Numbered from the stretch's first letter, positions 21,514 to 31,237 are shown. The stretch is DNA of 52,416 nt from Pseudomonadota bacterium (GCA_022360315.1 JAKSDA010000405.1:1-52416); one strand, 5' to 3'. Made by a program: numbers and translations. Notes: generated by a model not told the origin, from the letters alone.

Positions 21514-22362
21514 ATGACGTTTGGCACTGGTAAATCTCTATTGGTCCCTGCGCTGTGTTCCGCGTTTCTGCTCGGTATCGTATCGGTTGCCGAGGCCGGC
21601 CGGGGCGGCAGCGATGAGAGAATACGGGGCGCGATCGCCAGCGGCAGTGTCGGGGCGATCATCGCCGAACTCGAACGCGCCGAGTTTTTGGTCTGCGGTC
21701 CGTGCATAAAGACCGTGATGCAACTCCTCGACGACGAGCGCTATGAAGTTCGCGAGGTCGCGGCCTGGTGGTTTGCCCGGCGTCCCGCGCAGAAGAAGGA
21801 ACTGCTCGAGCGGGCGATTGGCCACCTGTACGGTACCGACTCGATAAAGGCCCGCAATGCGGCCGATATTCTGAGCGGATTTCGACATCCCGACGGGATT
21901 GACGCACTGGAGCAGGCGGTCTCGCGCAGCGACTTGTCGGCCGAGGCCCGCAAGCACGCAGTCCGAGCACTGGGCCACATTGGCCACCAGCGCGGCACAG
22001 TCGCGATCGCGGCCGCCATGGCCGATGTCGATGCCGGCGTGCGTCTCGAAGCGGCCACGGCCTGGAACGAGATCCGCCAGCCCCAGGGCGCTGCTCCTGT
22101 CATCGTATTGCTCGGCGACAGCAATGTGCTGGTCCGACGCAAAGCTGCTGCGGTGGTTGGTCGTTTGCGAGAAGCTGGCGCGCGCACCGCGCTCGAGGCC
22201 CAGTCGGCCAATGATGAGGATGCCCGGGCCCGGCGCAACGCAGTATGGGCACTCGGCCGGATCGGCGATCCGGCATCGCGTCCGGCCCTCGAAGTTGCCA
22301 CGACAGACCCGTCGCGACTGGTTCGCGCCACCGCGCGGGCAGCGCTGCGCATGTTGCGCTAG
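21514..22362 (+). CDS. Exported HEAT-repeat protein
   Basis: About 282 residues. Signal peptide with a hydrophobic core (LLVPALCSAFLLGIVSV) and a likely cut after AEA. The rest is HEAT repeats (for example ARKHAVRALGHIGHQRGTVA and ARRNAVWALGRIGDPASRPA), with a CGPC pair early in the mature protein. Three consecutive in-frame ATGs (21508, 21511, 21514) follow GGAGAG at 21502-21507; I take the third for its spacing. Sitting between two heme-motif lipoproteins, it may scaffold or escort them outside the cytoplasm (inference). Confidence 0.75.
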   Translation: MTFGTGKSLLVPALCSAFLLGIVSVAEAGRGGSDERIRGAIASGSVGAIIAELERAEFLVCGPCIKTVMQLLDDERYEVREVAAWWFARRPAQKKELLERAIGHLYGTDSIKARNAADILSGFRHPDGIDALEQAVSRSDLSAEARKHAVRALGHIGHQRGTVAIAAAMADVDAGVRLEAATAWNEIRQPQGAAPVIVLLGDSNVLVRRKAAAVVGRLREAGARTALEAQSANDEDARARRNAVWALGRIGDPASRPALEVATTDPSRLVRATARAALRMLR

Positions 22363-22529
22363 CTGCGCCACGTGTGCTTTTGGCCTGCCGGGCTGGTGCC
22401 AGGCGGTCGTGCCGAGCTTCAGGACCGGATTGTTTGGCTCGGTCGATCGGTCGGCCAATTGACCGAGTTGCCGGTCGGAGAATTTCACACCTTTTTATTG
22501 CATTCACACGGCTTACCATTGGGCCATCC

Positions 22530-25500
22530 ATGCCAGCTGTCAGCCAGTTTTTCCCCATTGTTCAACGTCATAGCCAGGTAGTACTGGGATTCGTGTCCGC
22601 TGCTCTGCTGATCGCTGGGTGCGGCGATCCCGCGCCGGGACGGACATTTTACCAGCGCAAGATCGAGCCGATCTTGCAGCAGAGCTGCGCCGGCAATACC
22701 GCCGGCTGTCACGTGCCCAACGCCGACGATCGGCATGCGTTCGTCGCGGGCAACTTCGATGTCACCAGCTTTGAAACTATCAAGAAGCGCCGCGATGTAT
22801 TGCAGCCTTTCGGACCGTATCCAGTCCCGCTTCTACTCATCAAAGCTGTCGGCGATAGCGAGGAACTCCAGGTCAATTACGGGGTCACACTGCCGGCGCA
22901 GCAAAATCCCGCCGACGTCGAACTGCTCCAGCAGTTCGACTCTCTCGAAATTCCCCACGGCGGCGGCAACATCCTGCAAGTGGGATCGGACGCCTATCTG
23001 ACCTTGCTGTCGTGGATGGAGAACGGAGCGACCGAGAATGGGCTGGCGCCGCCGGCGCCAGCACAACAGGGGCAAGGTCCGTGCTCGACGCGCCTCCCGG
23101 CCGATTTCGACGATGCCACGGCGATCGTCACAAACCCGTTTTTTGCTGAGTTTCGACAGAACGTGCAGCCGATCATCGAATCGTGTGCAGCTGGCAGTTG
23201 TCACGGTGCCCAGCAGTCCGACTTCTACATCACGTGTGGCGACGATGAAACTCAGGTGGCGTTCAACTTTCTTCAGGTCCAGTCGTTCATCACTCAGCCG
23301 GTGGACAATTCGCCGGTCTTGCAGGTGCCTCTGGCAGTGAGCGCCGGGGGCTATTTCCACAGCGGAGGCGATCACTTCTCCTCGCGTGGCGACGGCGGTT
23401 ACCAGGCGGTACGAACCTGGGCCACCAATGTGGGGCCGATCAGTTTTGGCCTGAATGAAGAGCGCCAGCTCGATACCGGCAAAGAATTTTTCGCCAGGCA
23501 TGTGCAGCCTATGCTCATCCGCCGCGGTTGTGGCTTCGAGGCCTGTCACAGCCCGAGTGCGACCAACGACCTCAAACTGCGTTCGGGCAGCCAGGGGTTT
23601 TTCTCGGCGATCGCGCTCGAACGCAACTACGAGCTCGTCCGAGACCTGTTCATGGCAGTTGAAGTTCCCGATGCTCGACGCGGTCGCGTGGTAGCCAAGG
23701 GCATTTTGGAGCGCTTTGGCGGCATCGCCCATCGAGGCGGCCCACTGCTCGAGACTCCGGGCTCGGGCGGCTCGGATCCACATGCCTGTGCCGATCCGTT
23801 TGTCCCGGAAACCGCCTCGGCATTTTGCATCACCCAGGAGTGGATCCGGATCGAGCGGGTCAATCTCGGCGGACGGGTGACCAGCTTCGGCGATGGCAGC
23901 AGCAACGTACAGATTCCCATGGTCTATATCCGCCGCAACAACCCGACCGACATCGCCCGGCCGCGCGAGTTTGCGATCTATCAGCCCGACTCGGACCTCG
24001 TCCGGATCAACGCCGAGTTCGACCGCCTCGGTCGGTTTCAGGGCGTGGTCGGCACGCCGACCTCCCTGCTCGACGGCTGTCTCGATGTCAACGGCACACC
24101 ACTGGCCGGCAATCGGACCACGGTGGACGTGCGCAGTCCAGACGTCCGTGTCGACGGAGAAACGGTCACATTTGCCATGTGGACCGATGAAACCCAGGAC
24201 TCGCTCGGTGTCTACACGGTCCAGTTAGACGGCTCGAACTGCGTCCGTCTCACCGCCAGAGAGAGTCCGGTCGACGGCATCCATATCCACAACTTCGACC
24301 CCGCCTGGTCGCCCGACGGCCAGTATGTTGTCTTTGCCTCGACCCGCGGTGCAGCCGATTCACCGGCCCCCACGCTATCCCGGCGGGCCGATTCGCAGGG
24401 CAATGTCTGGCCTCAGTCCGATATCTGGCGGGTCAAGCTCGACGGTAGTCCCGAGCAAGTGACCTTTTTGACCAACAGCGAACTGTCTCCGCAGATGATG
24501 CGCGAGGGTCGCATCATCATGACCACGGAAAAGATCTCGACCGATTTCTATCAGCTGGCCGGTCGTCGCATCAACTGGGATCTCACCGACTACCATCCGC
24601 TTCTGGCCCAGCGCGCCGAGTCGCCGTTTGTCGATCCGGCCGACCCGGAGCGCACCGCGCCATCGGTCGATTATGCCCAGGCGACCGAGATCCGCGAGAG
24701 TTTCAACGGCGATTTTCTGTTGATTCTCAGCGATGCCGAGGCCCGCGGCGGAGCCGGGACTGTGGCCGTCTTCAACCGCAGTATCGGAACCTTCGAAGCG
24801 GGCAGGGACGACCCCGGCTTTGTCGCCTCGATGCGCATACCAGACCGCAACGCCACCGGGCGAGCGTCATCCGGCCCGGCGACTGACGGCGCGTATCGCT
24901 CGCCGTTTCCCATGCCCGACGGTCGTATCCTGGTATCCCGGGCCAACGTGACCGGCGATCTGTCCGCGGTCACCTCGCTCGACTGGAATGTGGTCTTGCT
25001 CGACCCGCGCAGTGGCGATTTCGAGGCCATTGCAGGACTGGATGCCGCCGGAGTACAAGAAGTCGAGGCCGTTTTGGCCCTGAAAGTCCTCGAACGTCAG
25101 CCCTACGACAATCGCCGGCAGCTGGTATTTGGCGGCGGCGTCGATCTGGATGCCACGGGCGGTGTGGATCACGGCATCATTCACTTTCTCGATGCGCCGC
25201 TCATCTTTACCCTGCTCAACGCCAATCTGCGCCGCGGTCGTCCGGTCGACCTGTTTCGCCCTGCCACCCACGTGGCGTTCTATCGCGAACAACCCGCACC
25301 ACTCGGCGGGACGATCGCACCCGGGGAAATCTTCCAGAGCCGCACCTACCTGGGCCGGGTCCCCCTGGCCAGCGACGGATCGGCACGGGTCAAGGTTCCG
25401 GCCAAAGTGGGCGTGATCGTGGAGCTACAAGACGACGATGGAACGCCGCTCGTGACCATGCGGGAAGAGCATCAAGTCGGACCAGGCGAAGTGATCGGAT

Positions 25501-25655
25501 TTGGTGTCAACGCCAACTTGTTCGACGCCGTATGCGGTGGTTGTCACGGTTCACTGTCAGGGCTCGAGACCGATGTCACAATCACACCCGACGCCCTGAC
25601 CGGCGCCTCGCAATCCGAATCAGCCGAAAAAGATCCGGTTGAACCATCCATGTGA
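22530..25655 (+). CDS. Very large lipoprotein with one CX2CH and several wider CXnCH motifs
   Basis: 1041 residues from ATG 22530. Lipoprotein signal VVLGFVSAALLIAGC. Cys-His motifs are CAGNTAGCH (53-61, CX6CH), CAAGSCH (219-225, CX4CH), CGFEACH (334-340, CX4CH) and a canonical CGGCH (1002-1006). Between them, around residues 590-800, are TolB/WD40-like propeller segments such as DPAWSPDGQYVVFAST and MMREGRIIMTTEK. Such proteins in myxobacterial-type genomes are thought to be envelope multiheme or thiol proteins; whether the wider-spaced motifs take heme is unknown. It is likely cotranscribed with the two upstream genes. The longer frame back to 22245 is antisense-like and has no ribosome binding site. 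Confidence 0.75.
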   Translation: MPAVSQFFPIVQRHSQVVLGFVSAALLIAGCGDPAPGRTFYQRKIEPILQQSCAGNTAGCHVPNADDRHAFVAGNFDVTSFETIKKRRDVLQPFGPYPVPLLLIKAVGDSEELQVNYGVTLPAQQNPADVELLQQFDSLEIPHGGGNILQVGSDAYLTLLSWMENGATENGLAPPAPAQQGQGPCSTRLPADFDDATAIVTNPFFAEFRQNVQPIIESCAAGSCHGAQQSDFYITCGDDETQVAFNFLQVQSFITQPVDNSPVLQVPLAVSAGGYFHSGGDHFSSRGDGGYQAVRTWATNVGPISFGLNEERQLDTGKEFFARHVQPMLIRRGCGFEACHSPSATNDLKLRSGSQGFFSAIALERNYELVRDLFMAVEVPDARRGRVVAKGILERFGGIAHRGGPLLETPGSGGSDPHACADPFVPETASAFCITQEWIRIERVNLGGRVTSFGDGSSNVQIPMVYIRRNNPTDIARPREFAIYQPDSDLVRINAEFDRLGRFQGVVGTPTSLLDGCLDVNGTPLAGNRTTVDVRSPDVRVDGETVTFAMWTDETQDSLGVYTVQLDGSNCVRLTARESPVDGIHIHNFDPAWSPDGQYVVFASTRGAADSPAPTLSRRADSQGNVWPQSDIWRVKLDGSPEQVTFLTNSELSPQMMREGRIIMTTEKISTDFYQLAGRRINWDLTDYHPLLAQRAESPFVDPADPERTAPSVDYAQATEIRESFNGDFLLILSDAEARGGAGTVAVFNRSIGTFEAGRDDPGFVASMRIPDRNATGRASSGPATDGAYRSPFPMPDGRILVSRANVTGDLSAVTSLDWNVVLLDPRSGDFEAIAGLDAAGVQEVEAVLALKVLERQPYDNRRQLVFGGGVDLDATGGVDHGIIHFLDAPLIFTLLNANLRRGRPVDLFRPATHVAFYREQPAPLGGTIAPGEIFQSRTYLGRVPLASDGSARVKVPAKVGVIVELQDDDGTPLVTMREEHQVGPGEVIGFGVNANLFDAVCGGCHGSLSGLETDVTITPDALTGASQSESAEKDPVEPSM

Positions 25656-25704
25656 GCAGAACGCCTCTGGTCTGGGCGAGCCTCCTTGCCAGAGAGCCCA
25701 TACA

Positions 25705-25773
25705 GTGTAGACGAATCTGAATGTTGCTGAATTCAGCTGCGTCTACACAACTTGTGGGATTTCATCCCACAAG
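25705..25773. terminator. Nested inverted repeats after the large heme lipoprotein
   Basis: A 9-bp repeat GTGTAGACG (25705-25713) / CGTCTACAC (25740-25748) encloses the 12-bp palindrome GCTGAATTCAGC (25726-25737). Directly after comes a perfect 10-bp hairpin, CTTGTGGGAT (25751-25760) / ATCCCACAAG (25764-25773), with a TTC loop. Position between two genes suggests a terminator or an operator for the 25834 gene; no U-run follows. Confidence 0.5.
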
Positions 25774-25833
25774 CTAGACTTTGCTACTGTCCGCCGCTTT
25801 TGCGCGGGCAGACTACGTCATGGAGGCTTTCGT

Positions 25834-26676
25834 ATGGCCCATAGCTATTCCTGGTTGAGTCTGAGCCTGGCAGCATTCTTGGTTATCTCGTCGGTCGCGG
25901 CGGGACATGTCGAGGCCCAGGGCAAGGACCGAGAGCGGCGCGCCAAAACGCGGGTTTCGGCCAAAACCAACATCAAGGCGCTGCGCGAGCTCATGGGTGC
26001 ATTCAAGTTTGGAATGAGCCGCGATGCAGTGGTCGGGGTGGTCAAGAAGCAGATTGCAGAGCGCTACGCCGAGCACATCGCGGGCACCAGTGACGTCTAT
26101 CAGCAAGATCAACTGCGGCGCGATCGAGATAAAGAAGTCAAGCAGTTGCGTGACTCGTTGGTCGAGTTCAGCGGCACGCGGACCGGCTGGGACGTGTCGA
26201 TCATCGACGACCAGTTTGCCCATAGAACCGAAGAGTCCATGCTGGTGTACTGGGAGACCTATCGCGGCCGCAACCAGCGGCGGTTTTTCTTTTTCTTCAA
26301 GGGCCGCCTGTACAAGATGTTCATCGCCATGGACACCAGTACCCTCAATCTGCGCGCCGACCAGAAGAACTTTGAATTTTTTCAAGCGCTGATGGAACGG
26401 CGCTTTGGTCCCGGCGAAGTAAACGACCGTGGCATCATGTGGCAGGGTCGGTCATTTTCCCTCGAGGCGCTCAACAAACTGAGCTTCTACAACTCGTTTT
26501 GTCTGATCATTTCCGATCCCAAGGCTGCGCGTCGGGTCGCAGCGCTGCGTGAGGAGAGAAAGAAAGCGCCCAAACGCAAAAACTCCATCATCGAGTCGGT
26601 AACAGCAGATGAAGACGACGCACCGCTCGACCTCGACGAGAGTTCCGACGTCATCGACGAAATCCTCAAAGACTGA
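25834..26676 (+). CDS. Exported protein of unknown function
   Basis: 280 residues. Signal peptide SLSLAAFLVISSVAAG with a cut near VEAQ. The mature protein is very basic at first, then has a segment rich in aromatic residues (RRFFFFFKGRLYKMFIAM) and an acidic Asp/Glu tail (DEDDAPLDLDESSD). The start ATG has GGAGG upstream. I do not recognise a family; the pattern YWETYRGRNQRRFFFFF...LYKM resembles periplasmic proteins of myxobacterial type that monitor a short beta-domain. It converges with the gene on the other strand at 26775 across a repeat element. Confidence 0.65.
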   Translation: MAHSYSWLSLSLAAFLVISSVAAGHVEAQGKDRERRAKTRVSAKTNIKALRELMGAFKFGMSRDAVVGVVKKQIAERYAEHIAGTSDVYQQDQLRRDRDKEVKQLRDSLVEFSGTRTGWDVSIIDDQFAHRTEESMLVYWETYRGRNQRRFFFFFKGRLYKMFIAMDTSTLNLRADQKNFEFFQALMERRFGPGEVNDRGIMWQGRSFSLEALNKLSFYNSFCLIISDPKAARRVAALREERKKAPKRKNSIIESVTADEDDAPLDLDESSDVIDEILKD

Positions 26677-26689
26677 AGACCAGTTGTCC

Positions 26690-26757
26690 CGGGCACATGG
26701 GGCGCCTGGCGGGACTCCGCCGGACGGCTTTGCCCAACAATGGTAGCAGCGTTGGGG
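26690..26757 (+). repeat. 68-bp intergenic repeat, copy B
   Basis: Matches 1-68 (minus) at 62 of 68 bases. It lies between convergent genes, 13 nt after the stop of the 25834 gene. It includes the GGCGG-act-CCGCC hairpin and TTTGCCCAACAATGGTAGCAG, and its end merges with the hairpin at 26749-26772. Confidence 0.75.
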
Positions 26758-26772
26758 AGTTTTCCCGAACGC
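26749..26772. terminator. TTCCCGAAC-type hairpin between convergent genes
   Basis: GCGTTGGGGA (26749-26758) pairs with TCCCGAACGC (26763-26772) with one mismatch and a 4-nt loop. It is followed by GCTGCTAG as at 134-140 and 34857-34864. It lies just past the minus-strand stop at 26775, mirroring the arrangement after the P460-like gene. Confidence 0.5.
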
Positions 26773-26774
26773 TG

Positions 26775-28118
26775 CTAGAGGAAAAATGTAAAGCTCTTGC
26801 CCTCTTTGGCCTTGGAGTTGAGCTTGCCCTCGATGTAGACACCGAGTTCGACAAGGCCATTGGCGCGTTGCAGCAGGCCGCTGACTCGACGCATATATGC
26901 GGCCTCGGCGGCCGATGCCTCCGAGCCCTTGATGAGCTCGTCGAATACCCCGGTGGGCAGGATGGGAACCAGCTCCTTGGCCGCAACCATCCCTCCCTGA
27001 GGACCGGCTGGCCGGGCCTTTCGCCAGCCCTCGCCGGTGACCGTGGCCTCGCGATAGCCGTGCCCGATGGGTACGGTTTGGCATTTTCCGCCCTCGGCAA
27101 AGCTCTCGTCCTCACACACCGGCGGACCCAGTTCGACAATCTGAGCGCCAAACGGGGCTTCTTTCTCTTTTTTGGTCGGCACACTGAGCACGACCGCAAA
27201 GCGATAGGGGGCATCGCGCAAATAGCGATTCTGACCGTCATCGGGTTTGGCCCGGTCGCGCTTGCTAGCAGCCTTGCTCAGAACACCTTGGTCGTTACTG
27301 GCCGCTTTGGCGTGCACTTTGACGGCTTTCTTCAGAGCCAAAAAGCCGCTGTAGAACTCGAGAATGTTTTCGACTAGAGTGGTCTCGAGTTCATACATAT
27401 TGCTCTGATAGAATACCTCGGGTTTGATATCGGGCAGGATTCCATCCTTGCCCAGCTTTTCTGTGAGCTCTTTGTCGTTGGCCAAGAACTGATTGCCGCC
27501 TGGTCCGCGCTGATTGGCGCGCAAGAGCTCATTGAGCACGTTGTCGGTGATGGCCATGCGAATGGCCTTGACGTCGTCGTGAAGGGTGCCGGCATCGTCG
27601 ATGGTTTTGTTGACAATTTTGGCACTCTGCGAGATCTGGCCGATGATCAAGCCGAGCACCAGCGGGACCAGGACAATACCCGCGATCTTGGCCATGGCAA
27701 TGACCCTGGATCTGGTCTCCACACTCTCGACCGGCTTGCCATCGTTGACAATCACGATCTCCGGCCCCTGCGAGGCCTGATGGGCAGCTCCCATCGAAGC
27801 CAGGGCATTCATATTGGCAAATGGGTCGTCGCTGGCCGAGGGTAGAGGCGGTTTGGCTCCCGGAGGTGGAGGTACTGCGCCCACCGCTGGCTTGCTGACC
27901 CCTGGTGGCGGCACGACACCGGCCGGTGGCGGCGCAGTGCCCGGAGGCGGTACTGCACTGGCGGGCGGAGCCGCGCCCGGAGGAGGAACCATACCCGGAG
28001 GAGGCACCATGCCACCGCCAGGCGGATTTTCCGCCTGGTCCCCTCGTTTCTTGATACCAAGGCGGTCTTTCAGATCGCTGATATCACGGGCGCCAGTCTT
28101 TTTTCGAGTTTGGCTCAA
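26775..28118 (-). CDS. Pro-rich single-span membrane protein of unknown function
   Basis: 447 residues from a TTG start that has GGAGG 5 nt upstream. A basic N-terminus (TRKKTGARDISDLKDRLGIKK) leads into a ~70-residue Pro/Gly-rich region with PPPG repeats, one membrane helix at about 139-160 (AMAKIAGIVLVPLVLGLIIG), and a helical C-terminal domain of ~280 residues that contains a CEDESFAEGGKC pair. The N-terminal KTGARDISDLK...LG pattern recurs in proteins of myxobacterial-type genomes, from memory; function unknown. The Pro-rich part is cytoplasmic and may bind partners. Confidence 0.7.
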   Translation of the reverse strand: MSQTRKKTGARDISDLKDRLGIKKRGDQAENPPGGGMVPPPGMVPPPGAAPPASAVPPPGTAPPPAGVVPPPGVSKPAVGAVPPPPGAKPPLPSASDDPFANMNALASMGAAHQASQGPEIVIVNDGKPVESVETRSRVIAMAKIAGIVLVPLVLGLIIGQISQSAKIVNKTIDDAGTLHDDVKAIRMAITDNVLNELLRANQRGPGGNQFLANDKELTEKLGKDGILPDIKPEVFYQSNMYELETTLVENILEFYSGFLALKKAVKVHAKAASNDQGVLSKAASKRDRAKPDDGQNRYLRDAPYRFAVVLSVPTKKEKEAPFGAQIVELGPPVCEDESFAEGGKCQTVPIGHGYREATVTGEGWRKARPAGPQGGMVAAKELVPILPTGVFDELIKGSEASAAEAAYMRRVSGLLQRANGLVELGVYIEGKLNSKAKEGKSFTFFL

Positions 28119-28434
28119 ACCTACCTCCGTGGCTGGGGACCATAGTGGCCCCGGGCTGCGATTGTCAATGATAACACAAGCATTCCAACCGCATAGACAT
28201 CAACGTGCGTTCTGCCACACAGTCCGTGCAGAATCGAGAGTTGTGGTATTGACGCAACGCACATTGTGAAGCCACGTTAACGGACTGCGTCCAATGCTCG
28301 TGTCGATGAGTCCAACCCATGACAATCAAGAGAGCCGAGCCAGCTGTGTTGGTCTGGCCTGGGTTCTGCACAGCAGACAGAAACGCGCATTCTGTGGTCT
28401 CTTTTTGATGCGTGGACCGCAAGGAGGAGCATCT
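28119..28434. other. Divergent intergenic region
   Basis: 316 nt between the minus-strand Pro-rich membrane protein and the plus-strand barrel-like protein. It must hold two promoters; I see no clear paired hexamers. The open frame running into it from the right (from 28294) is rejected because the strong AAGGAGG at 28421-28427 sets the start at 28435. Confidence 0.5.
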
Positions 28435-29301
28435 GTGACCTGCACTCGATCTCGACTGTTTTCGCTGGCTGTGGCTGCTTTTATGGCCATGCCTGTCATT
28501 GCTTTCAGCGCCCAATCGGCCAACGCGGATGTGAGTGTTCGTGTGCGTGGCAAGGTCAAGGTACGGGTGGGTCACCCACATCGGGTCAGGCGCGTGCGCG
28601 TTCGCCATCGTCGACACCGGACAGCGCCACCTGTGGTTCGGTTGCGTGTTGGCGGTGGGGTTTATTGGGGCGGCGATGTTTATGTCGACCATGGCTATGC
28701 CGTGCCGCCGCCTCCGCCGGGCCTGTGCAATTGTCCCCGAGCTCGTGTACCGGCGTATTACACAGCGCCGCCAGCGCCGCCAGCGCCTCCGGCACAAGTT
28801 GTCGCTGCCCGCCCGGGGCCACCTCCTCTGCCCCGACTCGCTATCGGAGTATTTGCCGGTGGAATCGAGATCGGCGAGCGCATGGAAGGCGAGGATGTGG
28901 GTGTGCTGGCTCGGCTGCGTCTGACCGATTCGATTCTGATCGAGGGCGAGATCGCCAAGTCTGACCTGGACAACGAACGCGTCGATCGCCGCCTGGGCGG
29001 CGCGCTGATCTACGACCTGCTGCCGCGCTCTTCGTGGTCGCTTCAGCTGCTCGCCGGGGCAGGTGTCACCCAGGTTGAACTCGGCGACGGAGAGTGGAGA
29101 TCCGATCAGGGGTACGGCGAAGTCGGAGCGGGACTGTCGTATCGATTGACCCGCCACATTCAGTTGGCAGCAGACATCCGCGCCGGTTCTCGTGCTCCGG
29201 TCGATGACCGACCCGCCGAAAAGCTGCGCTCCATCGCTCCGGACGCCGACGATCGCGAGGGATACACGCGCGGTCGACTCAGCGCAATCCTCACCTTCTG
29301 A
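28435..29301 (+). CDS. Exported outer-membrane beta-barrel-like protein
   Basis: 288 residues from GTG 28435, 7 nt after AAGGAGG. Signal peptide LFSLAVAAFMAMPVIAF with cleavage near ANA-DV. A basic Arg/His/Val-rich stretch (RVRRVRVRHRRHR) and a Pro/Ala-rich linker precede a ~140-residue domain of alternating strands (IGVFAGGIEIGERMEG, WSLQLLAGAGVTQVEL, RLTRHIQLAADIRAG) ending in Phe, as in small OmpA/OmpW-like barrels. Function unknown. Confidence 0.7.
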   Translation: MTCTRSRLFSLAVAAFMAMPVIAFSAQSANADVSVRVRGKVKVRVGHPHRVRRVRVRHRRHRTAPPVVRLRVGGGVYWGGDVYVDHGYAVPPPPPGLCNCPRARVPAYYTAPPAPPAPPAQVVAARPGPPPLPRLAIGVFAGGIEIGERMEGEDVGVLARLRLTDSILIEGEIAKSDLDNERVDRRLGGALIYDLLPRSSWSLQLLAGAGVTQVELGDGEWRSDQGYGEVGAGLSYRLTRHIQLAADIRAGSRAPVDDRPAEKLRSIAPDADDREGYTRGRLSAILTF

Positions 29302-29727
29302 TCTCGATTCTGTCCGCCGCTCGGCTTGCTGCCGAGGCACCAGTTTTTCCCCACACATTCGCAGAGATCGACCTCCGGGCTCTGGCCCCACCGGGTCGGA
29401 CACAAAGCGGGTCGCTTCAGCGTACCAGCGGTGGTTTGATCACGTTGCCGCGCCGAGCTCATCTAGACGACAATGTTCTGTATGGCAGCGCACTGGCAGT
29501 CTGCCAGCATTCTCGAATTCCCGATTGCGACAGCGTGGTGGACCCGATCGATGCGGAGATCAGCGAACGCCGTGGCAGCGGGGTGCTGCCGTGACGCCGG
29601 CGGGGCGACGCCGATTTCTGCTCGCCTGGCGAAGTCGCCAATTTGACAGCGAATGTTCCGATTTCGATAATCGGCGCCGCCGCTCTGGCGCACTCGACTC
29701 GTTACACGACCACTCACTGGAGGAGAC
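29302..29727. other. Non-coding interval
   Basis: 425 nt without a supported gene. Open frames here have no ribosome binding site or recognisable domain. The last 15 nt carry the TGGAGGAG of the next gene. Confidence 0.5.
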
Positions 29728-31227
29728 ATGTCCCGGAGGCTCATTGGGGGAATCATCGCTGCTGTCATCCCTGTGCTCACAGTGGTCGCATATTTTGTGA
29801 CGACATCGGATCTCGAGGACGAAATCCGCACCGACATCAAGCTACGGGTAGAGAGAGCACAGCAGCAACTCATACAAAACGCCTCGCTGGTAGGGCTCGG
29901 CTTGCTCAAGCGAGTCGAGGCACTGTCGACCGATCCCGCCTTTGCCAGGGCGCTCAAGGTCGAGGGCGAAGAGCGGTCCCGGATCGCTGAAACCGCCTTT
30001 CAAGACTTCATCCAGTCGCTCAAACCGGGCGAAGCACAGCCCGACATTGTCGCGCTCACCGATGCCAAGGGCGATCTGATCGTCCAGCGCGGGGTGCCCG
30101 ATCCACTGCCCAAGAAATGGAAAGACAGCGAGGATCGCCTCGAATACCCCGGGTTGGAGCTCGCCTTGACCCAGCGGCACTTCATCAGCGAGGTGTGGGA
30201 TTTCGAGAAAGAAGGACTCATGCAGGTGGGCGTGGGCCCGATCATCGATACCCGGGAAGATGTCGTGATCGGGGCCCTGGTTCTGGCCTATGCCATGACG
30301 TCGCAACGGGCCGAGGTACAGGCTGCCCTGCTCGGTACCGATGTGGTTTATTTTCACGCCAGCGAGATCTCGGCGACCAGTTTTGCCGGCGATCGAACCA
30401 GCCGGACGCCGAGGTTTGCGGGCAGCGTCGGCGATGAAGTGGCCGCTGTTTTGACCAAGGAAGACCTCGGCAAGACCGCTTTGAGCAAGGAGCTGGCCGG
30501 ACGGGTGGTTTCGGTGCCGATCGGAGGGCAGAGGTTTCTCGCCACTGCCGGGCGCATGCCGAGATTTCCCAGCAAACAGCTGCCCGACGATTATCCGACC
30601 ACTCGGGCCGGAGCCATGGTCATGATGTCGCTGAGCGCCGAATTGGCTCTGTTGCGCACCATCGAGCTGTCGATCTTGTTGCTCGGGCTGGCTGCGTTCA
30701 TTCTGGCCATTCTGGCCAACATCGTCACAGCGCGGGGCATTCTGGCCCAAGCCGATGAGATCGAAGACGGTATCAACGAGATCATCCAGGGCAACTTCGA
30801 ACGCACGATCCGCGCAGTGGGTGCGGAACTCGACGGCCTGGCCCATGCGCTCAATGTCATGCTGGCTCGTTTGCTGGGCAGACCCGAACCGGGCGAAGAG
30901 GAATACGACGAGTATGGTAACGTGGTCCAGGCCGCGCCGGTCAACTTCGACAACGAAGCACTGCCCAATCGCTCGCCCGCAGACGAGGCCGCCATGATGT
31001 TGGCTCAAGAGGCCGAGCCCGAGTACTACAGCCGGCTCTTTAACGAGTACATAGAGGCCCGCGAGCAAATCGGCGACTCGACCGAGGGCATTAACTACGA
31101 AAACTTTGTCACCAAACTGCGCCTCAACGAGAGCAATCTAAAGGTCAGGTACCAGTGCAGCGCAGTGCGTTTTAGGGTCGTTGTCAGCGGAGACAAAGTC
31201 ACACTCAAGCCGGTACCGATCGTCTAG
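29728..31227 (+). CDS. MXAN_5187-like membrane sensor protein
   Basis: 499 residues. Transmembrane helix at about 5-24, then a ~280-residue extracytoplasmic region with Cache-like features (IVALTDAKGDLIVQRG; a strand pattern ending VPIGGQRFLATAG), a second transmembrane helix (SILLLGLAAFILAILANIV) and a HAMP-like coiled segment. The C-terminal ~80 residues (EPEYYSRLFNEYIEAREQIG ... NYENFVTKLRLNESNLK ... VTLKPVPI) match the MXAN_5187 C-terminal domain of myxobacteria. Probably an inner-membrane sensor with a cytoplasmic module of unknown output. Strong TGGAGGAG precedes the ATG. The next gene begins 10 nt after the stop. Confidence 0.8.
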   Translation: MSRRLIGGIIAAVIPVLTVVAYFVTTSDLEDEIRTDIKLRVERAQQQLIQNASLVGLGLLKRVEALSTDPAFARALKVEGEERSRIAETAFQDFIQSLKPGEAQPDIVALTDAKGDLIVQRGVPDPLPKKWKDSEDRLEYPGLELALTQRHFISEVWDFEKEGLMQVGVGPIIDTREDVVIGALVLAYAMTSQRAEVQAALLGTDVVYFHASEISATSFAGDRTSRTPRFAGSVGDEVAAVLTKEDLGKTALSKELAGRVVSVPIGGQRFLATAGRMPRFPSKQLPDDYPTTRAGAMVMMSLSAELALLRTIELSILLLGLAAFILAILANIVTARGILAQADEIEDGINEIIQGNFERTIRAVGAELDGLAHALNVMLARLLGRPEPGEEEYDEYGNVVQAAPVNFDNEALPNRSPADEAAMMLAQEAEPEYYSRLFNEYIEAREQIGDSTEGINYENFVTKLRLNESNLKVRYQCSAVRFRVVVSGDKVTLKPVPIV

Positions 31228-31237
31228 CGGAGACCTC

